This document shows positions 44,149-53,649 of a DNA stretch of 64,000 bases, in pieces. The position numbers and the translations under genes were made by a program. Under the pieces are notes generated by a model. That model had not been told where the DNA came from, did no database searches, and worked only from the letters and a program-made list of their open reading frames with translations. The stretch's first letter is position 1; each line of letters begins with the position of its first letter. Source of the stretch: GCA-003244245 sp052390115 (GTDB lineage: Bacteria > Actinomycetota > Actinomycetes > Mycobacteriales > Pseudonocardiaceae); contig JBQTHE010000023.1 of the NCBI GenBank assembly GCA_052390115.1, positions 1 through 64,000 of the forward strand, in the 5' to 3' direction.

Positions 44149-45536
44149 ACGCGCTGGGCGGTACATGGATGGGCCGGGTCTGGGTGAGTCGCCCGTTGCC
44201 GCTGCGAGTCGCCGCGGTCGTCACGGTGGTGGGTCTGGTGCTGTTCCTGCTGCTGGCCAAGGCCTCGACGGCAGTGGTGGCGCGGACGCTGACCCACGCC
44301 CTGGACGGCGAGTTGGCGGCCGCGGTGGCCGCCGCCGGGCCCGCCGTGATGGCCGGGCGCCCAGCTCCCCAGCCGGCGGGCGGCGAGGTCCGGATCCGGG
44401 TGCTGGACCGGGCTGGAACACCCGTCGACGGTGCCGCGCCGGCCCCGCTGTCCGCGCCGGACGTCCGCCGGCTGATGGCCGGGGAGGCCGCGTGGACGTT
44501 CGAGCCCGGCCGACCCAGCGACCCGACCCGATGGTCCGGGCGAGTGGTCAGCGCCCCGGACGGCACGCCCCGGCTGATTGTGGCTGGCGCTGAGTCGGTC
44601 GCCCACGCGACGCTGATCGGGCGAACCGGCGTCGTGCTCCTGGTGGCTGCAGTGCTGGCTGCGCTGGCGATGGGCGCGGCCGGTTGGGCGGCCGCCCGGT
44701 TCGCGTTGCGCCCGGTGGCCCGGATGCGGGTGGCGGCGACGGAGCTACCAGCGGGGGAGAGGTTGCCGCTGCCGGCGGCCCGGGATGAGCTGCGCACGCT
44801 GGCTGAGGCGCTCAACGACCTGCTGAGTCGCCGGGACGCGGCGACCGAGCGGCTGCGCCGGTTCACCGGGGATGCCGCGCACGAACTGCGCTCGCCGGTT
44901 GCGGCGATCCGGGCGCAGGCCGAGGTGGCGGTGACCCACCCGGATCCAGACCTGGCCGGGGCGACCCTGGAGGACGTCGCCGTCGAAGCGCAGCGGCTGT
45001 CCACGCTGCTCGATGATCTGCTCGCGCTGGCCAGGTCCGATGCGGGCGAGCGGTTGCCCGCTGAGCCGGTCGACCTCGCCGAGGTGGCCCGGCATGCGGC
45101 TCGCCGCGCGCAGAACGGGGAGGCCGCGGTCCAGGTTACCGCGCCCACACCGGCGGTACTGCACGCCGCGCCCAGCGACGTTGCCCGGGTGCTGGACAAC
45201 TTGCTGGCCAACGCCGTGCGGCATGCCCAGCACACCGTGCGAGTAGCGGTACTGCCGGGTATTGACGAGGTGCGCGTGCTGGTCGACGACGACGGCGACG
45301 GGGTGCCTGCCGAGCACCGGGAGCGGGTGTTCGATCGGTTCCACCGGGTGCAGGGTGACCGCGATCGCGGCACCGGCGGGACTGGGCTCGGTCTGGCGCT
45401 AGTCGCTGAAACGGTGCGCCGTTACGGTGGCACCGCCCGGGTCGGCGAGGCCCCGGACGGCGGCGCCCGCTTCGAGGTGCACTGGCCAGTTGGCCGCCCT
45501 TCAAGGGCTACCAACCCGGTCTCGGACGGGCGTTAA
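44145..45536 (+). CDS. Two-component sensor histidine kinase
   Basis: The 463-residue membrane kinase has two transmembrane helices (VAAVVTVVGLVLFLLLA; VVLLVAAVLAALAMGAAGW) enclosing an extracytoplasmic sensor of about 120 residues. A HAMP segment follows, then HisKA with H246 in DAAHELRSP, and a HATPase domain (LANAVRHAQ, VFDRFHRVQG, GTGLGLALVAETVRRYGG). The last 15 or so codons run through the hairpin at 45490-45514. The stimulus is not evident. Confidence 0.92.
   Translation: MNALGGTWMGRVWVSRPLPLRVAAVVTVVGLVLFLLLAKASTAVVARTLTHALDGELAAAVAAAGPAVMAGRPAPQPAGGEVRIRVLDRAGTPVDGAAPAPLSAPDVRRLMAGEAAWTFEPGRPSDPTRWSGRVVSAPDGTPRLIVAGAESVAHATLIGRTGVVLLVAAVLAALAMGAAGWAAARFALRPVARMRVAATELPAGERLPLPAARDELRTLAEALNDLLSRRDAATERLRRFTGDAAHELRSPVAAIRAQAEVAVTHPDPDLAGATLEDVAVEAQRLSTLLDDLLALARSDAGERLPAEPVDLAEVARHAARRAQNGEAAVQVTAPTPAVLHAAPSDVARVLDNLLANAVRHAQHTVRVAVLPGIDEVRVLVDDDGDGVPAEHRERVFDRFHRVQGDRDRGTGGTGLGLALVAETVRRYGGTARVGEAPDGGARFEVHWPVGRPSRATNPVSDGR
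45490..45514. repeat. Hairpin at the kinase 3' end, relative of 2962-2990
   Basis: TTGG and CCAA enclose the palindrome GCCCTTCAAGGGC. It shares TTCAAGG.CTACCAACCC with the hairpin after phoH2. Here it lies within the last codons of the kinase, and CTACCAACCC recurs at about 45540. It may act as a terminator. Confidence 0.65.
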
Positions 45537-45587
45537 CCGCTACCAACCCCGACGAGCGCCCGCAGCGACCCCCGGTGCGGTGCGAGG

Positions 45588-46193
45588 ATGTCCGTCGTGC
45601 CCGAGCCGCCAAGCACTGCGCTGACCAACGCCTCGCAGCCGGCGGTAGCCGAGCGATTGGTGGTCGCGGCAGCCGTGCTGCACCAGGGCCGGGTACTTGC
45701 CCAGCAGCGGGCGTTTCCGCCTGAGGCCGCGGGCCGCTGGGAACTGCCGGGTGGCCGGGTCGAGCCGGATGAGAGCGCCCGGGATGCCCTGGTCCGGGAA
45801 TGCCGCGAAGAGCTGGCGGTCGAGGTCGTTCCGGGCGAGCAGCTCGGCCCGGACGTGCCGCTACCCGGCGGTGCCGTGCTGCGGGTGCACGCCGCGCAGC
45901 TGGCCGACCCGGCCGCGCAACCGCTCCCGGTTGAGCACGCCGCGCTGAGCTGGGTGGACGCCACCGAGCTGGCCGGACTGGATTGGCTGGACGCCGACCG
46001 CACCGTCCTACCCCATCTAGAGCTGCTCCTCCCACGACCCCCACTGCGACAAGCATCCATATCGCTGCCCGGGTGCTGTTCCGGCAGCGATAAGCATCCG
46101 TGTCGCGCTTTGGAGGGCATTCTGTACTGCGACAAGCATCCATGTGGCGGTTGGCGTGACGGTGAAAAGGGCCATCCCGGCGTGGCCGGGTAA
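45588..46193 (+). CDS. NUDIX hydrolase, MutT-like
   Basis: This 201-residue protein has a full NUDIX box: GRVEPDESARDALVRECREE followed by LAVEV, after WELPGG. MutT-type enzymes remove oxidised nucleotides such as 8-oxo-dGTP; the exact substrate is unknown. Typical family members end near residue 145. The extra 55 residues (SDKHPCRALEG, CDKHPCGGW) are encoded by three 20-bp repeats at 46046-46148, so the natural end was probably earlier. The start at 45588 is uncertain within a few codons. Confidence 0.85.
   Translation: MSVVPEPPSTALTNASQPAVAERLVVAAAVLHQGRVLAQQRAFPPEAAGRWELPGGRVEPDESARDALVRECREELAVEVVPGEQLGPDVPLPGGAVLRVHAAQLADPAAQPLPVEHAALSWVDATELAGLDWLDADRTVLPHLELLLPRPPLRQASISLPGCCSGSDKHPCRALEGILYCDKHPCGGWRDGEKGHPGVAG
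46046..46148. repeat. Three 20-bp repeats spaced 41-42 bp, upstream of typA
   Basis: GCGACAAGCATCCATATCGC (46046-46065), GCGATAAGCATCCGTGTCGC (46087-46106) and GCGACAAGCATCCATGTGGC (46129-46148) share the core AAGCATCC. The spacing is close to four turns of DNA. They lie 80-185 bases before the typA start and inside the 3' extension of the NUDIX frame. Confidence 0.8.
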
Positions 46194-46230
46194 TGTGGGC
46201 ATTCCCCGGCCACCATCGAGGAGTTCCCGC

Positions 46231-48138
46231 GTGCCCACCGCCGCCCCTACCCGCGTGCGCACCGACCTGCGCAACGTCGCCATCGTCGCGCATGTCGATC
46301 ATGGTAAGACGACGCTTGTCGACGCCATGCTGCGCCAGTCCGGCGCGGTGACCACGCGCAGCGACGTGGACCGAGTGCTGGACTCCGGTGATCTGGAGCG
46401 GGAGAAGGGCATCACGATCCTGGCCAAGAACATGGCCGTCACCCGCTCCACACCGCACGGTGTTGTCACCATCAACGTGGTCGACACTCCCGGGCACGCC
46501 GATTTCGGCGGCGAGGTGGAGCGCGGACTGTCCATGGTGGACGGTGTCCTGCTGCTCGTCGACGCCAGCGAGGGACCGTTACCGCAGACCCGCTTCGTGC
46601 TCCGCAAGGCGCTGGCGGCGCACCTGCCGGTGGTGTTGGTGGTGAACAAGGTGGACCGGCCGGATGCCCGGATAGCGGAGGTCGTCGACGAGACCCACGA
46701 CCTGCTGCTGGATCTCGCCGCGGACCTAGAAGGGCTGGAAGCCGACACCGCCACGGCGGTGCTGGACATGCCTGTGCTCTACGCCAGCGCCCGCGCGGGC
46801 CGCGCCAGCCTGACCCGCCCGCGCGATGGCGAACTGCCGGACGCCGAAGACCTCACCTGTCTGTTCGACGTCATCCTCGGGCACGTGCCGGCTCCTGCAG
46901 GCGATGCCGAGGCACCGTTGCAGGCACACGTCACCAACCTCGACGCATCGACCTTCCTGGGCCGGATCGCGCTGTGCCGGGTCCGTGCCGGGCGCCTGCA
47001 CAAGGGCCAAACCGTGGCGTGGTGCCGGGAAGACGGGTCGATCCGGCAGGTCCGGATCACCGAACTGCTGCGCACCGAGGGGCTTAACCGGGTCCCGGCC
47101 GCCAGCGCGAAGGCCGGTGACCTGATCGCCATCGCGGGAATCGCGGAGATCACCATCGGTGACACGCTCGCCGACGTCGACGATCCCCGCCCGCTGCCCC
47201 GGATCACCGTGGACGAGCCGGTGATCGCGATGACGTTCGGGATCAACACCAGCCCGCTGGCCGGCCGCGGTGGGGGCAGCAGGCTCACCGCCCGCCTGGT
47301 TCGAAACCGGCTGGACGCCGAGCTGGTCGGCAACGTGAGCGTCCGGGTGTCGCCGACCGGATCCCCGGACACCTGGGAGGTGCAGGGCCGCGGTGAGCTG
47401 GCGCTGGCTGTCCTGGTGGAGACCATGCGGCGAGAGGGCTTCGAGCTGACCGTCGGCAAGCCACAGGTCGTCACCCGCACCGTGGACGGCACGCTGCAGG
47501 AACCGTTCGAACACCTCACCGTGGATCTACCCGAGGAGCACCTCGGTGCGGTGACTGAGCTGTTGGCAGCCCGCAAGGGCCGGGTGGAACAGATGGGCGC
47601 AACGTCGGGGGACGGCTGGGTGCGCCTGGACTTCACGGTGCCCTCGCGTGGGCTGATCGGTTTCCGCACCGAGTTCCTCACCACCACCCGCGGCACCGGC
47701 ATCACCCACCACGTCTTCGATGGCTACCGCCCGTGGGCCGGCGAGCTGCGAACCCGTCGCGCCGGGTCGCTGGTCGCCGACCGGTCCGGCTCGGTCACCG
47801 GGTACGCGCTGGCGCAGCTGGCCGACCGGGGCACCTTCTTCGTGGAGCCCGGCGCGGCCGTCTACGCCGGGATGGTGGTTGGTGAGAATCCCCGCGCGGA
47901 GGACATGGATATCAACGTCTGCCGGGAGAAGAAGCTCACCAACATCCGCTCTTCCACCGGTGACGAGCTGGAGCGGTTGTCCCGGCCGCGGATGCTCGGG
48001 CTGGAGGAGGCATTGGAGTTCTGCGCCTCCGACGAGTGCGTCGAGGTGGCTCCGGATGTGGTACGGGTGCGCAAGATCGTTCTGGACGCCACCCAGCGCG
48101 CCCGGCAGCGCGCCCGTGAGCGGGTGACGCGGTCCTAG
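46231..48138 (+). CDS. typA: GTP-binding protein TypA/BipA
   Basis: The 635-residue translational GTPase has G1 AHVDHGKTT, the switch region EREKGITILAKN, G3 DTPGHADFGGEV and G4 NKVDRPDA. These are followed by the EF-G-like domains and the TypA C-terminal domain. TypA binds ribosomes and supports growth under stress. The GTG at 46231 follows GAGGAGTTCCCGC and starts at the normal place; the frame upstream is not conserved. The lpqW-like gene follows, as in mycobacteria. Confidence 0.95.
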   Translation: MPTAAPTRVRTDLRNVAIVAHVDHGKTTLVDAMLRQSGAVTTRSDVDRVLDSGDLEREKGITILAKNMAVTRSTPHGVVTINVVDTPGHADFGGEVERGLSMVDGVLLLVDASEGPLPQTRFVLRKALAAHLPVVLVVNKVDRPDARIAEVVDETHDLLLDLAADLEGLEADTATAVLDMPVLYASARAGRASLTRPRDGELPDAEDLTCLFDVILGHVPAPAGDAEAPLQAHVTNLDASTFLGRIALCRVRAGRLHKGQTVAWCREDGSIRQVRITELLRTEGLNRVPAASAKAGDLIAIAGIAEITIGDTLADVDDPRPLPRITVDEPVIAMTFGINTSPLAGRGGGSRLTARLVRNRLDAELVGNVSVRVSPTGSPDTWEVQGRGELALAVLVETMRREGFELTVGKPQVVTRTVDGTLQEPFEHLTVDLPEEHLGAVTELLAARKGRVEQMGATSGDGWVRLDFTVPSRGLIGFRTEFLTTTRGTGITHHVFDGYRPWAGELRTRRAGSLVADRSGSVTGYALAQLADRGTFFVEPGAAVYAGMVVGENPRAEDMDINVCREKKLTNIRSSTGDELERLSRPRMLGLEEALEFCASDECVEVAPDVVRVRKIVLDATQRARQRARERVTRS

Positions 48139-48190
48139 CCGAGGTATCCCGTGTCCCCGAGGTGACCGCGCTACGGCACCATATCGCCCC

Positions 48191-49972
48191 GTGAGAACGC
48201 TCGGCTGCGGGTGCAGGATGGTGACGGCGCTGATCGTCGGCGCCGCGCTCGCCGCGTGTACCGCGCAACCGCTCCCGGTCCTACCGGGCAACGGCCCCAA
48301 CGGTCTGGTGACTTCCCCGGTCGCCCCGGCTCCCCCGCGGGAGGTAGTGCTCGGGATAGACCAGCTAGCCAGCGGTTTCAACCCGCACACCCTGGCGGAC
48401 CTGACACCGGTCTCGGAAGCGGTCGCGGGCCTGCTGCTGCCCTCGGCGTTTCACCAGACGCCGGCGGGGCAGTGGGTTCTCGACGACACGCTGTTGGACT
48501 CCGCCAAGGTCACGAAAACCGCACCGTTCACCGTCACTTACCGGATCCGGCGCAATGCGCAATGGTCGGACGTCACCCCCATCGCCGCTGAGGACTTCGG
48601 CTACCTCGCCGAACAGATGCGCACCCAACCCGGGGTGCTGGATTCGGCCGGCTACCAGCTGATCGACCAGGTGGTTTCGCGGGACGGTGGCAAGACCGCC
48701 GAGGTGGTCTTTCACCGGCCCTACGCCGGCTGGCGCACCCTTTTCCGGCACCTGCTGCCCGCGCATCTGCTCAAGGATGCGCCGGGCGGTTGGAACAAGG
48801 GCCTCGACGCCGACCTCCCGGTCTCCGGTGGCCCGTTCGCGATGGTCTCGGTAGACGAATCCCGCGGGGAGATGGTGCTGGTCCGCAACGATCGGTACTG
48901 GGACACCCCGGCGCAGGTGGATCGGATCCTGTTCCGCCAGGGCAGCGACGCGGCTCTCGCGGAGGCGCTGCGTACCGGTGGGGTCCAGGCCGCCCTGTTC
49001 GGCCGCCCCAATGCCATCACCGAGTCGCTGCTGCGCACCGGTGACGGCGGTGCAGGCATTGGAGCGGACCTGGCGGTGACCCCGGTCGTCGTGCCGCGTC
49101 CGGTGCTCGCCTCGGTGCTGCTACGCCCGGCCAGCCAGGTGCTGGACGACCACCGGGTGCGTACTGCGGTGGCGGCGGCGCTGGACCGCTCGTCGCTGAT
49201 AGCCACCGGAGTGGCCAGCGGTCCCTCCGCGGCGCTGCGCGCTGACTCCGCGGTGCTCGCCCCCTCAGCGCCGGGTTACCGGGCCACCGCGCCGGTCGCC
49301 GGGTTCCCCGTGGAGCCGGATCCGGACACCGTGCGCCGGTTGCTCACCGAAGCCGGGTACATCCGTGGTCCCGGCTGGGAACGCGCGGGGCAGCCACTGC
49401 GGCTGGTGGTGGCCGCGCCGGCGGATCGGGAACCGTACGGGACGCTCGCCGCACGGGTGGTCGATCAGCTTCGGACCGCGGGGATCGAGGCGCAGCTGCT
49501 TGAGGTCGACCCCGACGAGTTGTTCGGCACCATGCTCGGCCCGGAGCCGGGAATCAACGAGGTGTCGTTCCGTCCAGGAACGGCGGAGGCGGCCAACCCA
49601 GGAGCTGGCATCCCAGGAGTTGACATTGTTGTGCTGCCGCATCCGGTAGCGGGCCACCCCGCCACCCAGTTGGCATCCTGGTACGGCTGCCCGTTGGTGG
49701 TGCCGGCCAGGCTGGCGCCCGCCCCACCCAATCCTGCGGGACTGTGTGACCTGACCCTGCAGCCGCTCATCGAACGGGCGCTCACCCAGGACGACCCGAT
49801 GGGCACGGTGGCTCCTACCGTCGAGTCGGCACTGTGGAAGCGGGCTGTGACGATCCCGCTCTACCAGCAGGTTTCGCTACTGGTCAGCACAAATCGGCTA
49901 CACATTACGGCGCCGGGGACGGTGCTGGAAGGTCCTCTCGACGGCGCCGCGCGCTGGCAGCTTCGCAGGTGA
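48191..49972 (+). CDS. lpqW: Substrate-binding lipoprotein, family 5 (LpqW-like)
   Basis: The 593-residue lipoprotein has a signal peptide with lipobox LAAC and the SBP_bac_5 fold (AVAGLLLPSAF, VTYRIRRNAQWSD, FAMVSVDESRGEMVLVRNDRYWD). Its place just after typA matches lpqW of mycobacteria, which acts in phosphatidylinositol mannoside/lipoarabinomannan synthesis rather than peptide uptake. The gene name rests on this synteny and family only. It starts at GTG 48191. Confidence 0.75.
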   Translation: MRTLGCGCRMVTALIVGAALAACTAQPLPVLPGNGPNGLVTSPVAPAPPREVVLGIDQLASGFNPHTLADLTPVSEAVAGLLLPSAFHQTPAGQWVLDDTLLDSAKVTKTAPFTVTYRIRRNAQWSDVTPIAAEDFGYLAEQMRTQPGVLDSAGYQLIDQVVSRDGGKTAEVVFHRPYAGWRTLFRHLLPAHLLKDAPGGWNKGLDADLPVSGGPFAMVSVDESRGEMVLVRNDRYWDTPAQVDRILFRQGSDAALAEALRTGGVQAALFGRPNAITESLLRTGDGGAGIGADLAVTPVVVPRPVLASVLLRPASQVLDDHRVRTAVAAALDRSSLIATGVASGPSAALRADSAVLAPSAPGYRATAPVAGFPVEPDPDTVRRLLTEAGYIRGPGWERAGQPLRLVVAAPADREPYGTLAARVVDQLRTAGIEAQLLEVDPDELFGTMLGPEPGINEVSFRPGTAEAANPGAGIPGVDIVVLPHPVAGHPATQLASWYGCPLVVPARLAPAPPNPAGLCDLTLQPLIERALTQDDPMGTVAPTVESALWKRAVTIPLYQQVSLLVSTNRLHITAPGTVLEGPLDGAARWQLRR

Positions 49973-49985
49973 GGGAGGAGGTCTT

Positions 49986-51764
49986 TTGACGGGAAAGTCG
50001 AGGCGGATACCGCACCTGATCAGCCTCCTGGTGGGGATTGCCTGCCTTGTCCTCGCCGGTTGCGTTGCCGATAGTGAGACTGACCGTCCCGCTATCGGCA
50101 ACGGCGACGGGCTGGCGGAGATGGGCGCGGGCGGCGACAACGGAGACGGATCATATCGGGCTCCCCAGGTCCCACCCGGACCTGGGATCGTCATCGCAAA
50201 CGATGCGCTTTACTCCTCGTACAACAACAAGACTGCGCAGGCGAACAACGACCCGGGCAACGCTCTGGTGCTCAACCAGGTCCTCGTGGACCCGTTCATC
50301 GTCGACGGAAACGGCGAATTCCTCCTCAATTCCGACGTGCTGGTGTCAGCCGAGCTGACGTCGAAGGACCCTCAGGTCGTCACGTACAAGACCAAGCCGA
50401 ACGTCACGTGGTCGGATGGCGAGCCGTGGGACTGCGACGATTTCTACCTCGCCTGGCTGGCCGGCAGCGGGAAAGCACCGTACTTCACGCCGGCGACAAC
50501 GCGAGGATACGAGCGGGCGACTGGTGAGTGTCGTGACCAGAACACCTTCGTCGAGACCTACCAGTCACCGTACGCTGACTGGCAGCGAAACTATATTCAT
50601 AACGCCATCCTTCCGGCGCACATCCTCGAGCGGGAGACCGGGATCGCCGACGTCACCGCGCTGAGCCCGCAGTCCGCGCCGGCCGACCTGAAGAAGGCCG
50701 GCGACTTCTGGAACAGCGCCTGGACCGGTTTCAACGCCACCACGATGCCGGGATCGGGCCCGTATCGGATCGACAGCTCCACGCCGGGTGAGGAGACCGT
50801 GCTGACCCGCAACAAGGCGTGGGCGGGCTACCCCGGAGGTCCGGAGCGAATCGTTTTCACGTCCGTCGCCGACGGCGCCGCCGCAGTGGCCGGCCTGCAG
50901 GACCATCAGTTCAGTGTGGTGCAACCGCCGGCCGATCCACTGCTGGCCGATCGGCTGCGCGCGCTTTCGGGTCGGGGCGTGATATTCGAGGCGCGGGGCG
51001 GGCCCACGGCCGACCACTTGGACCTCAATCTGGCTAGTGCGCTGTTCAAGGATCCGGTCGTCCGGATCGCTTTCGCCCAGTGCGTCGATCGCAATAAACT
51101 GGTCGACGAACTGGTCCGCGGTGTGCTCCCGCAGACGCAGCCATTGGGAAGCCTTGCATTTCTCCCGGGTGATGCGGCCTACGATGATCTCTACTCCGAG
51201 AAGATGGTCGCCGACGCGCAGAAAGCGCAGGTGACGCTGGAGCGGGCGGGTTGGGTGCTGGGCCGCGACGGAGTGTATTCGCGGGGGAGTCAGCGCCTGT
51301 CCTTCTCCATCAGCCATGATGCTTCGCCGGATCATGCCCGGGCGGTTGAGCTCATCCGGACACAATGCCGGCAGGCTGGGATGGAGATCGCTGACGGGGC
51401 TACTCCAGGGGGTCTGGGCGAGGTGCTCGCCCGCGGAACGTTCGATGTCGCCCTCACGACGAGCTCGCGTACTCCGGGGGTGTGGTCTCTGACCGACCGT
51501 CACGCGACCAAAGGCAGGTTCAACTACCAGGGCTACACCAATCCTGAGGTCGACGCTGCGCTGGGCGTCGCGCAGACGCAGTACGCCGAGTCCACCCAGA
51601 CAGACGCCCTTCGGAAAGCGGATCGGCTCCTCGCCGATGACCTGGTATCGCTTCCGCTGTACCAAGTTCCGATCATGTGGGCCTACACCGGCAACATCGA
51701 CAGCGTCTACCGCCATGGTTCGAGCGGCGTCACCTGGAACGCCAACGAGTGGAAGGTGAGCTGA
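49986..51764 (+). CDS. ABC transporter substrate-binding lipoprotein, family 5
   Basis: The 592-residue protein has a signal peptide with lipobox LAGC and SBP_bac_5 features (WSDGEPWDCDDFYLAWLAGS, GPYRIDSSTPGEETVLTRNK). GC content is a little lower than in its neighbours. The TTG at 49986 follows GGGAGGAGGTCT, a strong ribosome site, which supports this rare start. It lies 13 bases after the lpqW-like gene and may bind peptides for the transporter downstream. Confidence 0.85.
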   Translation: MTGKSRRIPHLISLLVGIACLVLAGCVADSETDRPAIGNGDGLAEMGAGGDNGDGSYRAPQVPPGPGIVIANDALYSSYNNKTAQANNDPGNALVLNQVLVDPFIVDGNGEFLLNSDVLVSAELTSKDPQVVTYKTKPNVTWSDGEPWDCDDFYLAWLAGSGKAPYFTPATTRGYERATGECRDQNTFVETYQSPYADWQRNYIHNAILPAHILERETGIADVTALSPQSAPADLKKAGDFWNSAWTGFNATTMPGSGPYRIDSSTPGEETVLTRNKAWAGYPGGPERIVFTSVADGAAAVAGLQDHQFSVVQPPADPLLADRLRALSGRGVIFEARGGPTADHLDLNLASALFKDPVVRIAFAQCVDRNKLVDELVRGVLPQTQPLGSLAFLPGDAAYDDLYSEKMVADAQKAQVTLERAGWVLGRDGVYSRGSQRLSFSISHDASPDHARAVELIRTQCRQAGMEIADGATPGGLGEVLARGTFDVALTTSSRTPGVWSLTDRHATKGRFNYQGYTNPEVDAALGVAQTQYAESTQTDALRKADRLLADDLVSLPLYQVPIMWAYTGNIDSVYRHGSSGVTWNANEWKVS

Positions 51765-51773
51765 CCCCACACC

Positions 51774-51837
51774 CCGCGTTCTGGAGACAGAACGCGGTTA
51801 TGGACCCGAACTACCGCGTTCTGTCTCCAGAACGCAG
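51774..51837. repeat. Nested dyad: two hairpins forming one large inverted repeat
   Basis: The first hairpin at 51774-51797 has 10-base arms CCGCGTTCTG/CAGAACGCGG with a GAGA loop. The second at 51814-51837 has the same arms, with one mismatch, and a TCTC loop. The two are also complementary to each other with a 16-base spacer, so either local hairpins or one long stem can form. It lies between two binding-protein genes. Confidence 0.8.
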
Positions 51838-51886
51838 CACCCAGCGCAGACCTACCACCGGGCGGTGGGCGTAGGGTCACCGTCCC

Positions 51887-53644
51887 ATGGGGTCCATGAG
51901 GCGATCAGGGATGCTGCGCGTGGGTGCGGTCGTCGCGAGTGCCATCGTGGTGCTTGCGGCCTGTGGTGGTGGCGGTGGTGCCGGTGACGGTCAGCGCCAG
52001 ACCGGGTTAGCGTTCGCCGCCTGCGAATCGAACCCGAACACCTGCAACTCCGCCGAGCGCGGCAAGGTTCAGCAAGGTGGCCAGCTCGTCTACGTCATAG
52101 AAAAGAACATCGCGAACTGGAACCTGCTGTCCAGCGAAGGCAACGTGCTCGAGACCGGCTGGGTACTCAAGGGACTGCTGCCCCCCACGTTCATTACCCA
52201 GCCGGACCTCACGGTGACGATGAACAATGATCTGCTCGAATCGGCCAAGGTGACCAACACCCAACCGCAGACCATCGTCTACAAGATCAAGGCAAACGCG
52301 GTGTGGTCGGACGGGACGCCGATCACCGCGGATGACTTCGTCTACAACTGGAAGGTCCAGAACGGGCGGGACTGCCCGAACTGCACGCCAGCCTCTACCG
52401 CAGGCTTCGATCAGGTTCGATCGGTCGCCGGTTCGGACAACGGCAAGACGGTGACAGCGACGCTGTCCAAACCGTTCACCGACTGGAAGCAGATCTGGGG
52501 GAGCGGCTCACCGCTCTACCCTGCTCACATTGCCGCGCAGCATGGGGACATCAACACTGCGCAGGGACTGGCCGCGTCGTTCACCTGGTTCGGCACCACG
52601 GTACCGAACTACTCCGGTGGGCCCTTCCAGATCGACAACTTCAGGAACAAGGAATCCGTCACCCTGGTGCCCAACCCCAAGTGGTACGGGAAGCGCCCGA
52701 AGCTCGACCGGCTGATCTATCGGGTCATCACCGATGCCAACCAGGAGCCGACGGCGCTGCAGAACCGGGAGGTCCAGGTCATCTACCCGCAGCCGCAGGT
52801 CGACCTGGTGCAGCAGGTGCGAAACATTCCAGGCGTCTCCTCCTTCATCGGGCTCGGACTGAGCTGGGAGCACTTCGATCTCAACCTGAGTAACAGGTTT
52901 CTGGCCGACCCGGCACTGCGCACAGCCATCTTCACCGCAGTCGATCGGCAGGCCATCATCGACAAGACCGTGGGCCAGTTCACCGATAAGGTGCAACCGC
53001 TGAACAGCCACAACTTCGTTCCCCAGGAGAGCGGTTACGAGGACGTGGTCAGCGAGTCCGGTCAGGGTTCTGGCAACGTGGCACGGGCTAAAGAGATTCT
53101 CGCGGCGGCCGGCTACAAGATCGAAGGTGACCAGCTTCGGACACCGTTCAGGAGGCCGGTGCCGCCGCTGCGGATGCGCTACACCGTCGGTAACCAGATC
53201 CGCCAGGCTGAGTGCGAACTGTTCGCCCAGCAGGTGAAGCCCCTGGGCATCACCGTGCAGGTGGTGCCGACCGACGACCTTGGCGGCACGCTGTCCAAGA
53301 GGGACTTCGACATCGCGGTCTACGCCTGGGTCGCCAGTCCCTTCCCCTACGCCAATGCGGTGCAGCTCTGGACCACCGGGCAGGGAAACAACTTCGGCAA
53401 CTACAGCAACCCGAACGTCGACCGCCTGATTACCGCAGCGGTGAGCCAGACGGACGAGACGCTGGCCAAGGAGATGCTCAACCAGGCGGACCGGCTGCTG
53501 ACCAAGGATGCCTACGTGCTTCCGCTGTACCAGAAGCCGACGTTTATCGCGCTGTATGACAACATCGCGAACGTCCGCAACAACTCCTCGCTGGACGGTC
53601 CGTCCTACAACGTCGCGGAGTGGGGCTTCCGCTCCGCCGGCTGA
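51887..53644 (+). CDS. ABC transporter substrate-binding lipoprotein, family 5
   Basis: The 585-residue protein has lipobox LAAC after a VGAVVASAIVV helix, and SBP_bac_5 motifs VYKIKANAVWSDGTPITADD and PNYSGGPFQIDNFRNKESVT. It is the third such gene in a row and lies six bases before the permease gene, so it is the best candidate for the binding protein of this transporter. Starts at 51887 and 51896 are both possible. Confidence 0.9.
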   Translation: MGSMRRSGMLRVGAVVASAIVVLAACGGGGGAGDGQRQTGLAFAACESNPNTCNSAERGKVQQGGQLVYVIEKNIANWNLLSSEGNVLETGWVLKGLLPPTFITQPDLTVTMNNDLLESAKVTNTQPQTIVYKIKANAVWSDGTPITADDFVYNWKVQNGRDCPNCTPASTAGFDQVRSVAGSDNGKTVTATLSKPFTDWKQIWGSGSPLYPAHIAAQHGDINTAQGLAASFTWFGTTVPNYSGGPFQIDNFRNKESVTLVPNPKWYGKRPKLDRLIYRVITDANQEPTALQNREVQVIYPQPQVDLVQQVRNIPGVSSFIGLGLSWEHFDLNLSNRFLADPALRTAIFTAVDRQAIIDKTVGQFTDKVQPLNSHNFVPQESGYEDVVSESGQGSGNVARAKEILAAAGYKIEGDQLRTPFRRPVPPLRMRYTVGNQIRQAECELFAQQVKPLGITVQVVPTDDLGGTLSKRDFDIAVYAWVASPFPYANAVQLWTTGQGNNFGNYSNPNVDRLITAAVSQTDETLAKEMLNQADRLLTKDAYVLPLYQKPTFIALYDNIANVRNNSSLDGPSYNVAEWGFRSAG

Positions 53645-53649
53645 TCACC

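Noticed and set aside
46046..46148. A CRISPR array from the three AAGCATCC repeats
   Set aside because: Repeats are only 20 bp and imperfect, there are just two spacers of about 21 bp, they lie in a coding extension, and there are no cas genes.
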